Translations under genes and position numbers: made by a program
Source of the DNA: an uncultured Bacteroides sp.
Lineage (GTDB): Bacteria; Bacteroidota; Bacteroidia; Bacteroidales; Bacteroidaceae
Length of the DNA: 64,000 nt
Assembly (NCBI GenBank): GCA_900552645.1
Contig: USAN01000001.1
Location: 186,001 to 250,000 of the forward strand
Direction of reading: 5' to 3'
Notes under the pieces: generated by a model
What the model was told of the DNA's origin: nothing
What the model saw: the letters and a program-made list of their open reading frames with translations, nothing else
The model's database searches: none
Part shown: positions 8,975 through 19,057 of the stretch, piece after piece
Layout of the letters: the number at the start of each line of letters is the position of its first letter
Position numbering within the stretch: position 1 is the stretch's first letter

Positions 8975-9538
8975 TTATTTTCTCAAAGCACATAGAGTTA
9001 CATGCGACATTCCCAAATATGATGCAATATATCCTAAATTCACTCGTTGAAACATTTTCGGATATTTATCATAAAAATCTTTATATCTCTCTTCGGCCGA
9101 CATATATAAACGATATATTAATCGTCTTTCCATCTCTACAAAAGCTTTTTGGTGCAAAACACGCAACCAATTTGCTATATCATTTTGCCTTTTACAAAGC
9201 TCTTCAAGTTCGTCTATAGACATATAATAAAGAACCGAATCTTCAAGAAGCTGTACCATTTCATTTTCGTATCCTTCTGTTGTTCCGTAGAAGCTATTAG
9301 TAGAATATATAAGCTCTCCCTCCTTACTAAACCAAGAAGTAATCTCTTTCCCATCAATTAGGTTGTATGATCGTGCAATGCCTTTACTTATGAAATACAC
9401 ATTGTTATTTTTTCTTCCTGGTTCAACTAAAATAGTCTTTTTTGAAAGCTTTATAACCTTTAAATGGCTAGCTATAAGTTTAACGGATTGATCACTTATC
9501 TTGTATATAGCATTAATCGATTCAATAATACCATCCAT
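8975..9538 (-). CDS. Crp/Fnr-family transcriptional regulator
   Basis: This is a DNA-binding regulator with a cyclic-nucleotide-binding-like barrel (about 20-110: LVEPGRKNNNVYFISKGIAR, WFSKEGELIYS), a linker helix (RLIYRLYMSAEERYKDFYDKYP) and a C-terminal winged helix (NLGYIASYLGMSHVTLCALRK). No Fnr-type Cys cluster is seen. From ATG 9538 it has 187 residues and starts one base after the stop of the flavodoxin-ferredoxin gene, so the two are translated from one mRNA. The longer start at 9571 would overlap that gene by 32 bp. The DNA-recognition helix ends very close to the C-terminus, shorter than many relatives. Effector and targets are unknown; control of the neighbouring redox protein is a reasonable guess. 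Confidence 0.85.
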   Translation of the reverse strand: MDGIIESINAIYKISDQSVKLIASHLKVIKLSKKTILVEPGRKNNNVYFISKGIARSYNLIDGKEITSWFSKEGELIYSTNSFYGTTEGYENEMVQLLEDSVLYYMSIDELEELCKRQNDIANWLRVLHQKAFVEMERRLIYRLYMSAEERYKDFYDKYPKMFQRVNLGYIASYLGMSHVTLCALRK

Positions 9539-9539
9539 A

Positions 9540-10319
9540 TTACAATATGATTTCTGGTTCTTTTCGTTCACTACATTTTTCGTTCAATATCTTGGAATAA
9601 GGTGTAATATAAATGCGAGCATTGTTAGGACACCCTTTTACACAAGCACAGCATTTTATGCATTTATTTATGTCACTTATAATTTCATCTTCCAAAGAAA
9701 TACATTCCATCGGACAAATATCTATACAATAACAACATTGCGTACAAAGAGTTTCATCGGTAGAAGGAGTTGCAGGAGTAGGAGCGTAGTCTTTATATGG
9801 GAAATTCCCCTTAATAGAAATCTCTGTTAATTCTTTTATACTTTGAATAGAGTCTATTTTTTTAGCTATATCTTTCCCAAAATCGTAAGCCTTTATTAGA
9901 TCATCTTCATCGGGTCTATTCAATCCTATCGGATACTTATTTGTAGAGTAAGAATGTTCGCCAATAAATGCTCCAGCCGCAATTGGTATTAATCCCTGCT
10001 CCTTTACTAAATTATTTAATTCAAGTAAAGCATCATCATAGTCTCTATTACCATAAGTAGATATTACTACACAAAAAGTAGAATTGCCATGGATACTCTT
10101 AAGTCTTTCTACTGCTATTGGCACTACTCTCCCTCCATATACAGGAGCCGATATTATAACAAGTTCGTCATTATTAAAATGCCATTCTCCATCAATAGGG
10201 AAAGTTAAGTCTATAGTTCCTTCCAATTTGAACCCTGTTCCTTTTGCTATTTCTTCTGCAATTTTTGCCGAAGTATGTGTAGGAGAGAAATATATTGAGC
10301 GTACTTTATTTATATTCAT
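9540..10319 (-). CDS. Flavodoxin-ferredoxin fusion (EFR1 type)
   Basis: This is a cytosolic electron-transfer protein of 259 residues. An N-terminal flavodoxin-like domain (about 1-160) starts with SIYFSPTHTSAKIAEEIAKG, the phosphate-binding loop for FMN. A two-cluster ferredoxin domain ends it: CTQCCYCIDICP (about 195) and CIKCCACVKGCP (about 220), each a CxxCxxCxxxCP set for a [4Fe-4S] cluster. The architecture is that of EFR1-family proteins, common in anaerobic Bacteroidales. Partners and redox reaction are unknown. It is the first gene of a two-gene unit with a Crp/Fnr regulator directly behind it. Confidence 0.88.
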   Translation of the reverse strand: MNINKVRSIYFSPTHTSAKIAEEIAKGTGFKLEGTIDLTFPIDGEWHFNNDELVIISAPVYGGRVVPIAVERLKSIHGNSTFCVVISTYGNRDYDDALLELNNLVKEQGLIPIAAGAFIGEHSYSTNKYPIGLNRPDEDDLIKAYDFGKDIAKKIDSIQSIKELTEISIKGNFPYKDYAPTPATPSTDETLCTQCCYCIDICPMECISLEDEIISDINKCIKCCACVKGCPNNARIYITPYSKILNEKCSERKEPEIIL

Positions 10320-10411
10320 AGTAATTTTTGTCTGTAAAGATATATATAATTAATAATAAAGGTATGTTACTAATTGTTTTAATACACTAATGAAATAATA
10401 ATTACATTTTG

Positions 10412-11953
10412 TCATTCTATTATATTTGTCAGATAATTTCTGTCTGTTCGGATTATGTTACTCTTCCTTAAAATAATGTCTTCTTTTGAGCTGACTGGAA
10501 TATTTATATTATCTAAACATATATTATCAACGTCATCAAAAATAAATGCTGGTCTATAATCCTTTTCTTTAAGTTTTAATGTAATGTTTTTGAATGTTAT
10601 TCCGTTAACATGCCTGATATAAAAACCCCATGAAGGAAGTTCACCGAACATAGAAAATTCCGGATACTCATTTACTTTTTCGGGTACATCTTTAATACGC
10701 CATAAAGGAATATATGCCATACCTTTAGAAGCGCGTCCTGGACATATTATTCTTAAATTCTCTATTACTATATTTTCAACTTTCTGTCCTGGTATACCAG
10801 TTATAGAAGAAGGTATAGGATTATGGAAGAAATTAACAGCTGGTCCGCGCATGTCATAATCACTATCAGGACGTCCGAAAGGTATTTCAACCTCTATATT
10901 ATTAAGATGTATGTTGCGCAATATTCCAGTAGACTTTCCTGAACGACTTCCTAATCTTACAAATATGGCATTTCCTGTATTCCGTGCCTTTATATTGCTT
11001 ACTTGCACATTCTCAATAAATCCTCCATCTACTGATTCGATAGCAATAGCCGAGCGGAAAGTATCGTATATTTGAATGCTATCTATGTTTATATTACGAA
11101 ATCCTCCATGTGATGCTGTTCCAAATTTTACTGCACTTGCGCTAGAGCAAATATTGCAGTTTGTTATATAAATAGAATCATTGCAGTAACCTGGATAGTA
11201 TGATTTTAGGCATATTCCATCGTCGGCAGCATTTATGTTACAGTTTGTTATCTTAACATTCTTGCAGTCTGTAATGTCTATACCATCATTATTCCAATAA
11301 GCACGATTAAATACTTTTACATTGTCTATAATTACATTGCTGCATAGCTCAATAGTTACTCCCCAACATGCACTATTGCGTAATTCTACTCCTTTTATAT
11401 CAATGTTTTGACAGTTAGAGAAGCGAAATAACTTTGGACGAGCAGTTTCATTAGGTCTCATTCTCTTTGTATTGTAGTTTGAATCTATTCTTATTCCTTT
11501 ATGATGAAGACTATCTATGTTAAGTGCAAGTTCACGACCATTCCCATCAATTGTTCCTTCACCTAAGATGGCTATATTACATGCATTGTTTGCTACCACC
11601 AGCGCCATAGATGAATTATCTTTTGCATTTGGTGATTTTGGTTCATTTAGTCTTTTATTATTATAGTCGTATGGATTTGTACTTCCCTTTATAATTGCAT
11701 CCTTTTCAAGATAAATCTTTACTCCGCTTTTAATTTCAAAGCTTCCTGTAAGATAATATCCTGCAGGAAAACGAAGTATTCCTCCTCCTTTAAGTGACAA
11801 TTTATCGATCAGGTTTTGTAGAGTAGTAGTACATTTTGTCTCACTGTTACTCTTTATACCATGTTTAGTTACATCAATTATCTTATCCGAACCAATAGCT
11901 TTGGATATAGTAATGAAAAATATGCAAGTAAACAATACTAAAGTTTTTTTCAT
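10412..11953 (-). CDS. GH28 polygalacturonase-like glycosidase
   Basis: This is a secreted hydrolase of the right-handed beta-helix GH28 family (polygalacturonase, rhamnogalacturonan hydrolase and relatives), 513 residues. A signal peptide is followed by IDVTKHGIKSNSETKCTTTLQ, typical of the start of the pectin-lyase-like fold. The catalytic Asp residues are in place: NNDGIDI (Asp near 223) and NAADDGICLKSY (Asp 244/245). ASHGGFRNI supplies the conserved His-Gly. Repeated NI/NV strand turns across 160-400 show the beta-helix. It lies 31 bp after a trehalase-like glycosidase gene, so both likely act on one plant polymer. No SusC/SusD pair is in the window. Exact substrate is not decided. Confidence 0.9.
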   Translation of the reverse strand: MKKTLVLFTCIFFITISKAIGSDKIIDVTKHGIKSNSETKCTTTLQNLIDKLSLKGGGILRFPAGYYLTGSFEIKSGVKIYLEKDAIIKGSTNPYDYNNKRLNEPKSPNAKDNSSMALVVANNACNIAILGEGTIDGNGRELALNIDSLHHKGIRIDSNYNTKRMRPNETARPKLFRFSNCQNIDIKGVELRNSACWGVTIELCSNVIIDNVKVFNRAYWNNDGIDITDCKNVKITNCNINAADDGICLKSYYPGYCNDSIYITNCNICSSASAVKFGTASHGGFRNINIDSIQIYDTFRSAIAIESVDGGFIENVQVSNIKARNTGNAIFVRLGSRSGKSTGILRNIHLNNIEVEIPFGRPDSDYDMRGPAVNFFHNPIPSSITGIPGQKVENIVIENLRIICPGRASKGMAYIPLWRIKDVPEKVNEYPEFSMFGELPSWGFYIRHVNGITFKNITLKLKEKDYRPAFIFDDVDNICLDNINIPVSSKEDIILRKSNIIRTDRNYLTNIIE

Positions 11954-11984
11954 TTATATTTCTTGTTATAAATACTAAGTAATA

Positions 11985-13364
11985 TCAAAATTCAGAAACA
12001 GTTTGCTTACCATCCAGCCATGCTGCCATGTTAAGCACTAACAGATTCCAATTTTGGAACCCTTTATTCAGTACAGGCTCTCCATTTTCGGGAAGATAAT
12101 ATTCATGCAATGCACCAAATCTTTCATAATCTCTTCCAAGAAGTATTATCGTTTTCTCGGCTAACTCTTTTGCCTCTTCCTTAAATCCATATTTAATTAA
12201 TGCACGGAATACAAGATAGTTGGCATTAATCCACACAGGTCCCGTCCATGACGATGGATTGCCACTAGCCCGTAAATCGTACATTTTTTCCTGAGGAGAT
12301 AGAGTCCTTATTCCTGCCGGAGCATTGAACGATAAGGTATCTTTATATTGATTCTGAACAATTTGTAGGGCCTGTTCTGGAGTTGCAATTTCGGCCCACA
12401 TTGCCATAAATCCACTCCATACGCTAAATCTTTGAATCAAACAGTCGTACGTACGAGGATGTCCTACATGAAGAAATAAATCTCCAGCTCTTAGACCGTA
12501 AGTTTCGGGCTTAGTTACAGGTAGAAGATTAAGATCTACGCTATAGTAGAATTTATCTCTTTTATCCCAACAGTGTTTCCTAACCGCCTTTTTTAAATCG
12601 TCTGCTTTTATGGCGTATAATTTCGAAATTTCTACCAACTTAAGACATTCAGCAATATACTCCATTGCTTCCAATTCGCGAACCATAAGTGAATTTAAGA
12701 ATATAGATCCCGAACTTCCTTTCGGTCGGTAAAATGTACTAGGATCATCATCTACTCCTATAGCCTTATCATCTTCCCAATATATAAGTCCCGTAGCTTT
12801 GTCACGATGCCAATTCATATACTTATCTACAAAAGTCTGCATGGTATAAAACTGTTCTCTTAGCCATTCGGCATCATTATTCATATTCTTTATTATGAAA
12901 GCTGCATGCTGTGCAAGACAAGGTTTATGCATGTTGCTTTTCCAAGGATTTATTATTTCGAGCATTTTTTCTCTTGAAGGAGCATTTCTTTCTATCCAAA
13001 TAGGAATCCATCCATCCATTCCTCCGTAACTTAATGAATTCAGTACACATCCCTGTTCATACTTCAAAGCCTCCATTCTATCTTTTTCTGTACCATTTTC
13101 AATAAGAATTTGTCTAAGTGCAACATTACTAAGCCACGAATCCCAATCCCATAACATATCTAGATATTGACTACTGCCGGGTGCTAGAAACGGGAACTTT
13201 AAAGCTCCTCCTGCCTCGCGGTACATTCCCTTCATATCCTTATAAATATATTTTCTACAAATAGACTTGTATTTTTCTACATTCTGAGCCGAACGTATAG
13301 GAAGTTGTGAATATGCATTTACCCAAATAAGTAGTGCACTAATTAATAAAAGTATGTTTTTCAT
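11985..13364 (-). CDS. Trehalase-like (alpha/alpha)6-barrel glycoside hydrolase
   Basis: This is a secreted glycosidase of the GH37/GH63/MGH1-like (alpha/alpha)6 toroid group, 459 residues including a signal peptide (ending near AYSQ). Signature stretches are MLWDWDSWLSNVALRQ (about 70), SSGSIFLNSLMVRELEAME (about 220), NPSSWTGPVWINANYLVFRAL (about 375) and ALHEYYLPENGEP then GFQNWNLLVLNM near the end. These match trehalase-like and mannosylglycerate-hydrolase-like proteins; the sugar cannot be named. The gene starts a two-gene operon with GH28 after it. A TATTTTTG -7-like box lies 18-25 bp before the ATG. Confidence 0.8.
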   Translation of the reverse strand: MKNILLLISALLIWVNAYSQLPIRSAQNVEKYKSICRKYIYKDMKGMYREAGGALKFPFLAPGSSQYLDMLWDWDSWLSNVALRQILIENGTEKDRMEALKYEQGCVLNSLSYGGMDGWIPIWIERNAPSREKMLEIINPWKSNMHKPCLAQHAAFIIKNMNNDAEWLREQFYTMQTFVDKYMNWHRDKATGLIYWEDDKAIGVDDDPSTFYRPKGSSGSIFLNSLMVRELEAMEYIAECLKLVEISKLYAIKADDLKKAVRKHCWDKRDKFYYSVDLNLLPVTKPETYGLRAGDLFLHVGHPRTYDCLIQRFSVWSGFMAMWAEIATPEQALQIVQNQYKDTLSFNAPAGIRTLSPQEKMYDLRASGNPSSWTGPVWINANYLVFRALIKYGFKEEAKELAEKTIILLGRDYERFGALHEYYLPENGEPVLNKGFQNWNLLVLNMAAWLDGKQTVSEF

Positions 13365-13381
13365 TTTTAGATGGTTTGCAG

Positions 13382-13389
13382 CAAAAATA
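13382..13389 (-). promoter_or_regulatory. Possible -7 box of the hydrolase operon
   Basis: The minus strand reads TATTTTTG, an exact TANNTTTG match, 18 bases before the ATG of the trehalase-like gene. No good -33 box is seen and the region is A/T-rich, so this is tentative. Confidence 0.35.
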
Positions 13390-13595
13390 ACAAAAAAAGC
13401 TTATAAACGTAATATGATATAAATTAGATTAAATTAATTTTATGGTTATAATACTCCTAATGTGATAGTGTTTAATAATTTATTGGGAATAAAGAGTTAA
13501 TAAATTTTAAAATACATTGTTGATTAATTCTATGAAGATACAATTTTATTAGGTTTAACGTCTTTAGTGAAATCTTAAATAGAATAAAGACACAC

Positions 13596-14672
13596 ATGAA
13601 CAAAAAAATTAAATGGGGCATAATAATTATTATAGCATTGGGGTTTACAGGTTTGGGTATATATCGTTTTACTCCGAAAAAGAATGGTGATTTAAAGGAA
13701 GCATATAATCTTGATGCAAAGAAAAAAAATAAGGTCCTAAATGTGACAGCCGAAGTTATTAAGGAGAGATCTCTTACCGATGGAATTTCTATAACCGGAC
13801 TAACACTTCCCGACGAAGAGGTGAATCTTTCGTTTGAAGTATCTGGAAAGATAATGCAGATAAATTTTGATGAAGGTACTAGAGTAAGGAAAGGACAAAT
13901 ACTGGCAAAGGTAAATGATGCACCGTTAAAGGCGCAGCTACACAGACTGAATGTACAGTTACAGTTGGCTCAAGACCGAGTGTATCGTCAAGATGCGTTA
14001 TTAAAGAAAGAGGCGGTAAGTAAAGAGGCATATGAACAGGCACAGACAGATTTCGCTACTCTGAAAGCAGAAATAGATATTGTAAAGAGTAATATAGCAC
14101 AGACAGAGTTAAAGGCACCGTTCGATGGGATAATAGGACTGCGTCAGGTTAGTGAAGGAGCGTATGCTTCACTCTCTACAATAGTTGCTACTCTTACAAA
14201 GATTACTCCATTGAAGATAGAGTTTTCAGTTCCTGAAAGGTATGCCGGAATAATAAAAAATGGAACGAATCTTGAGTTTTCACTTGAAGGGAAACTTACC
14301 GCTATGAAAGCAAAGGTTTATGCTTCCGAATCCAAAGTAGATCCAGAGACCCATACTTTTTCAATGAGAGCATATTATTCGAATGCTAACGAAGAAATTC
14401 TGCCTGGAAGGTTTGTAAATGTATATTTAAAGACGCAGGAAATAGATACAGCAATAGCAATCCCTGCCGAAGCTATTGTACCGGAGATGGGTGTTGATAA
14501 AGTATTTCTATATAAAAGTGGTAAGGCTCAGCCTGTAGAAGTAAAGAAAGGTATACGTAATGAAGAGCGCGTACAGATTCTTAAAGGATTGGTAGTAGGT
14601 GATACAATCCTTACATCGGGTACACTACAGCTTAGAACAGGACTATCTGTAAAACTTGATGAAATAGAATAA
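13596..14672 (+). CDS. RND efflux periplasmic adaptor (HlyD/MFP family)
   Basis: This is the periplasmic membrane-fusion subunit of a tripartite efflux pump, 358 residues. One N-terminal membrane anchor (about 5-22) is followed by the split lipoyl domain (VSGKIMQINFDEGTRVRKGQ and LKAPFDGIIGLRQVSEGAYA). A coiled-coil hairpin rich in Gln, Lys and Glu (about 115-170) separates the two halves. A beta-barrel (ITPLKIEFSVPERYAG) and a membrane-proximal domain complete it. It is the first gene of an adaptor-pump-outer-membrane-channel operon with 25 bp to the next gene. No lipobox is seen, unlike the second adaptor at 62.6 kb. Substrate is unknown. Confidence 0.92.
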   Translation: MNKKIKWGIIIIIALGFTGLGIYRFTPKKNGDLKEAYNLDAKKKNKVLNVTAEVIKERSLTDGISITGLTLPDEEVNLSFEVSGKIMQINFDEGTRVRKGQILAKVNDAPLKAQLHRLNVQLQLAQDRVYRQDALLKKEAVSKEAYEQAQTDFATLKAEIDIVKSNIAQTELKAPFDGIIGLRQVSEGAYASLSTIVATLTKITPLKIEFSVPERYAGIIKNGTNLEFSLEGKLTAMKAKVYASESKVDPETHTFSMRAYYSNANEEILPGRFVNVYLKTQEIDTAIAIPAEAIVPEMGVDKVFLYKSGKAQPVEVKKGIRNEERVQILKGLVVGDTILTSGTLQLRTGLSVKLDEIE

Positions 14673-14697
14673 TAACCATATACAGTGAATCAATAAT

Positions 14698-17600
14698 ATG
14701 AACATATCTGAATTAAGTATTAAACGTCCTGTTCTTGCAACAGTACTTACTATGGTTATTCTACTTTTTGGTTTTATAGGATATACAAGTCTGGGAGTTA
14801 GAGAATTTCCATCTGTCGACAATCCTGTAATTACCGTAAGCTGTTCCTATCCAGGAGCAAATGCTGATGTTATAGAAAATCAAATTACCGAACCGTTAGA
14901 ACAGAATATAAATGGTATTCCTGGCATTCGTTCTTTATCAATTGTGAGCAGTCAGGGAGATAGTCGAATTACCGTTGAATTTGAACTATCGGTCGATCTG
15001 GAAACAGCTGCAAATGATGTTCGCGACAAGGTATCGCGTGCTCAGCGCTTTCTTCCTCGTGACTGTGATCCTCCTACAGTTTCGAAAGCAGATGCAGATG
15101 CAATGCCAATATTGATGGTAGCTCTTCAAAGTAAGAAAAGATCATTGCTTGAACTAAGTGAAATAGCCGAACTAACTGTAAAGGAGCAGTTGCAAACAAT
15201 CCCAGATGTTAGTGGAGTATCAATATGGGGTGAAAAGAGATATTCAATGCGTCTGTGGCTAGATCCTGTAAAGATGGCCGGATATGGGATTACGCCTGTA
15301 GATGTGAAGAGTGTTCTGGACAAGGAAAATGTAGAACTTCCATCGGGAAGCATAGAGGGTAACTCTATAGAACTAACCATACGTACGTTGGGACTTATGC
15401 ATACAGCTAAAGAATTCAACGATCTTATTATAAAGGAGGATAATAATCGCATAGTACGTTTTAGCGATATAGGACGAGCAGAGCTTAGTGCACGAGATAT
15501 TAAAAGTTATATGAAGATGAATGGTGTACCTATGGTAGGTGTAGTAGTAATTCCACAGCCTGGTGCCAATCATATTGATATAGCCGATGCAGTATATGAC
15601 AGGATGAAGACAATGAAAAAAGACCTTCCTGAAGATGTTACATATACTTATGGGTTTGATAATACTCGTTTTATCCGCGCTTCTATAAACGAAGTAAAAG
15701 ATACTGTATACGAAGCCTTTGTATTTGTTATTATAATCATATTTCTATTCTTGCGTGACTGGCGCGTTACTTTGGTACCATGCATAGTAATCCCGGTTTC
15801 GCTCATAGGTGCATTCTTTGTAATGTATCTTGCAGGTTTTTCTATAAACGTACTTTCCATGCTTGCAATTGTACTTTCTGTAGGATTAGTAGTAGATGAT
15901 GCTATAGTTATGACCGAGAACATATATATTCGTATTGAAAGAGGTATGGCTCCTAAAGAGGCTGGTATTGAAGGATCAAAAGAGATTTTCTTTGCTGTAA
16001 TTTCTACTACTATTACGTTAATAGCAGTGTTTTTTCCAATAGTATTCATGGATGGTATGACTGGCCGATTATTTCGCGAGTTCAGTATTGTAATTTCGGG
16101 TTCGGTTATAATATCCTCTTTTGCAGCTCTTACTTTTACTCCTATGCTTGCAACAAAGTTGCTTGTAAAGAGGAGTAAGCATAATTGGTTTTATAGAAAG
16201 ACAGAACCTTTTTTTGAAGGTATGAATAGTGTATATGGATCTTTGCTTAATTCTTTCATGAAGAAAAGAATTTTAGTATTTCCTGTAATAATTTTCATTA
16301 TTATCGGAATATGGTTTTTATGGAAAAATATCCCATCCGAAATGGCTCCTTTAGAAGACCGTTCCAACATAACCATCCGTACTACCGGAGCCGAAGGGGT
16401 AACATATGAATATATAAGAGATTATACAGAAGAAATATCAATGCTAGTAGATTCTGTGATAGAAGATTCTGCGGCACTTACTGCCAGAGTTTCTAGTGGA
16501 AGTGGAAATGTTCGTGTATCGTTGAAAAATATAAATGAACGAGATTACAGTCAGATGGATATAGCCGATAGAATCTCGAATGCGGTGCAGACTAAAACAA
16601 AGGCACGTGCTTTTGTTCAGCAACAAAGTACATTCGGAGGAAGGCGAGGAGGAATGCCTGTACAATATGTGCTACAAGCTACTAATCTTGAAAAGCTGCA
16701 AGAAGTTCTTCCGCAATTTATGGCAAAAGTCTATGAAAGCCCAGTTTTTCAGATGGCTGATGTAAACTTGAAGTTCAGTAAGCCCGAGGCTAGAATAGAA
16801 ATAAATAGAGAAAAAGCCGGAAAAATGGGAGTAAGTACCAGAAGTATTGCTCAAACTCTTCAGTATGGTCTTAGTGGTCAGCGTATGGGCTATTTTTATA
16901 TGAATGGAAAACAGTATGAAATAGTTGGCGAGATAAATCGTCAACAACGAAATAAACCTGTAGATTTAAAATCGATTTATGTAAGAAGTGATAAGGGAGA
17001 AATGGTTCAGATGGATAATCTGATAAATTTGCAAGAAAATATTGCGCCTCCTCGTCTTTATAGATATAACCGATTTGTTGCGGCTACAGTATCGGCTGGA
17101 CTTGCTAAAGGAAATACTATAGGTCAGGGACTTGATGAAATGGATAGAATTGCTTCGGAAACTTTGGACGATTCATTTAGAACGGCACTCTCGGGCGATT
17201 CGAAAGAGTTTCGCGACAGTTCTTCTAGTTTGATGTTTGCATTTATACTTGCGTTGGTATTGATATATCTTATCCTTGCGGCTCAGTTTGAAAGCTTTAA
17301 AGATCCTATAATAATAATGATAACTGTTCCTTTAGCTATAGGGGGAGCTCTTCTTTTCATGTTTATGAGCGGACAGACAATGAATATATTCAGTCAGATA
17401 GGGATTATAATGCTTATAGGACTAGTTGCCAAGAATGGAATTCTAATTGTAGAGTTTGCAAACCAAAAGCAGGATTTAAATGGAGAAGATAAGTATAGTG
17501 CTATAAAAAGTGCATCTATTCAACGATTACGACCGATTTTGATGACAAGTGCATCGACACTTCTCGGACTTATTCCACTAGCATTTGCAACCGGAGAAGG

Positions 17601-17730
17601 AGCAAATGGTCGAATAGCGATGGGGATGGCAGTAGTAGGAGGTATGCTTCTTTCAACGTTAATGACTCTATTTATTGTACCTGCCATATATACTTACATA
17701 TCAACTAACAGATTAAGAAAAGTAAAATAA
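14698..17730 (+). CDS. RND efflux transporter (HAE1/AcrB-like)
   Basis: This is the proton-driven inner-membrane pump, 1010 residues, the usual size. It opens with ISELSIKRPVLATVLTMVIL (first TM). Two large periplasmic loops are each followed by a helix bundle. TM4 carries the proton-relay aspartates in VGLVVDDAIVMTENI, and the second half has the matching MLIGLVAKNGILIVEFANQ segment with its Lys. The frame is intact. The stop codon overlaps the next ATG (TAATG), so the outer-membrane channel is translationally coupled. Drug, bile-acid or lipid export are all possible. Confidence 0.95.
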   Translation: MNISELSIKRPVLATVLTMVILLFGFIGYTSLGVREFPSVDNPVITVSCSYPGANADVIENQITEPLEQNINGIPGIRSLSIVSSQGDSRITVEFELSVDLETAANDVRDKVSRAQRFLPRDCDPPTVSKADADAMPILMVALQSKKRSLLELSEIAELTVKEQLQTIPDVSGVSIWGEKRYSMRLWLDPVKMAGYGITPVDVKSVLDKENVELPSGSIEGNSIELTIRTLGLMHTAKEFNDLIIKEDNNRIVRFSDIGRAELSARDIKSYMKMNGVPMVGVVVIPQPGANHIDIADAVYDRMKTMKKDLPEDVTYTYGFDNTRFIRASINEVKDTVYEAFVFVIIIIFLFLRDWRVTLVPCIVIPVSLIGAFFVMYLAGFSINVLSMLAIVLSVGLVVDDAIVMTENIYIRIERGMAPKEAGIEGSKEIFFAVISTTITLIAVFFPIVFMDGMTGRLFREFSIVISGSVIISSFAALTFTPMLATKLLVKRSKHNWFYRKTEPFFEGMNSVYGSLLNSFMKKRILVFPVIIFIIIGIWFLWKNIPSEMAPLEDRSNITIRTTGAEGVTYEYIRDYTEEISMLVDSVIEDSAALTARVSSGSGNVRVSLKNINERDYSQMDIADRISNAVQTKTKARAFVQQQSTFGGRRGGMPVQYVLQATNLEKLQEVLPQFMAKVYESPVFQMADVNLKFSKPEARIEINREKAGKMGVSTRSIAQTLQYGLSGQRMGYFYMNGKQYEIVGEINRQQRNKPVDLKSIYVRSDKGEMVQMDNLINLQENIAPPRLYRYNRFVAATVSAGLAKGNTIGQGLDEMDRIASETLDDSFRTALSGDSKEFRDSSSSLMFAFILALVLIYLILAAQFESFKDPIIIMITVPLAIGGALLFMFMSGQTMNIFSQIGIIMLIGLVAKNGILIVEFANQKQDLNGEDKYSAIKSASIQRLRPILMTSASTLLGLIPLAFATGEGANGRIAMGMAVVGGMLLSTLMTLFIVPAIYTYISTNRLRKVK

Positions 17731-19046
17731 TGAGAAAATATATACTAATAATATTATGGGGATCGCTCTTCTGTAGCATAACTGCACAAAATCATTACAC
17801 ACTTAAATCATGTTTGGAAAAGGGATTAGAAAATAATTACTATTTACGTATTGTAAGAAATGAAGAGCAGATAAGTAAGAATAATGCAACAATAGGGAAT
17901 GCTGGCTTTCTTCCAGTTGTAGACTTGAAGGGAACATATTCGGGAAGTATTATGAATAATGAATCGAAACTTAGAGAAAATAATAATGTAAATAAGGAAA
18001 CCAATGTTTTTGATCAAGTATACGATGTAGGCGCCGATCTTAATTGGACTATTTTTCAAGGATTCAAAATGTTTTCTACATATAAGCAATTAAAGGTGTT
18101 GGAATTACAAGGAGAAACGAATACACGAATAAATATAGAAGATTTTGTAGCTGGCCTTGCTGCCGAGTATTATAATTATGTATGTCAGCATATAAGGATG
18201 AAGAACTTACTGTATGCAGTTAAGTTATCAAGGGAAAGACTGCGAATAGTAGAGGAAAGATATAATATAGGAGACTTTTCAAGGCTAGATCTTCAGCAGG
18301 CAAGGGTCGATTTTAATGCCGATAGTGCCAAGTATATGAAACAGCAAGAGTTACTTAACTCTTCGTTGATAAGCCTTAACCGACTTATGGCTAGAAAAGA
18401 TCTAAATGAAAAGATTTCTATAAGTGATACTGTAATTAATGTAACTCGTCTTTTATCTTTAGATGCGTTAGTAAATGCTACATTGAAGAATAATGCTTCA
18501 TTGATAAAAGCATTTCAGGATAAAAAACTAGCTCAAATAAATCTTCGTATAATTAAATCGCGTAATTATCCTTATATGAAATTAAATGCAGGATATGGAT
18601 ATACATACAGAAAATACGATATTGCAAACAATATTAGACAAAGTAATATTGGAGCAAACTTCGGGATAACGGTCGGGATGAATATATTTGACGGTAATCG
18701 TAAGAGAGAAAGCAAGAATGCAAGAATAGTAATAGATAATGCCGAATTGCAAGAAAAAGATTTATTGCAGACATTAAAAGCTGATATAAGCAATCTTTGG
18801 CAATCTTATACAAATAATATGGAAATGCTTAAGTTGGAACGTGAAAATCTTATAGCAGCACGCGAAAATCATGAAATAGCTTATGAACGTTATCTTTTGG
18901 GAAATCTTTCGGGTATAGAGATGAGAGAAGCTCAGAAAAGTCTTCTGGATGCAGAAGAGAGAATTCTTTCTGCCGAATATGATACCAAAATTTGTGAGAT
19001 ATCATTATTGCAAATAAGTGGAAATATAATGGAATATTTGGACTGA
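17730..19046 (+). CDS. TolC-family outer membrane efflux channel
   Basis: This is the outer-membrane exit duct of the pump, 438 residues with a signal peptide ending near ITAQ. Two outer-membrane-factor repeats are visible. Long helical stretches such as SRERLRIVEERYNIGDFSRL (about 170) and the matching ENHEIAYERYLLGNLSGIEM near the end carry the typical YxxGxxS/D turn, and beta segments with aromatic residues lie between them. It overlaps the pump gene by one base and is followed by a bidirectional terminator, which closes the operon. Confidence 0.92.
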   Translation: MRKYILIILWGSLFCSITAQNHYTLKSCLEKGLENNYYLRIVRNEEQISKNNATIGNAGFLPVVDLKGTYSGSIMNNESKLRENNNVNKETNVFDQVYDVGADLNWTIFQGFKMFSTYKQLKVLELQGETNTRINIEDFVAGLAAEYYNYVCQHIRMKNLLYAVKLSRERLRIVEERYNIGDFSRLDLQQARVDFNADSAKYMKQQELLNSSLISLNRLMARKDLNEKISISDTVINVTRLLSLDALVNATLKNNASLIKAFQDKKLAQINLRIIKSRNYPYMKLNAGYGYTYRKYDIANNIRQSNIGANFGITVGMNIFDGNRKRESKNARIVIDNAELQEKDLLQTLKADISNLWQSYTNNMEMLKLERENLIAARENHEIAYERYLLGNLSGIEMREAQKSLLDAEERILSAEYDTKICEISLLQISGNIMEYLD

Positions 19047-19057
19047 TAATACTAAAA

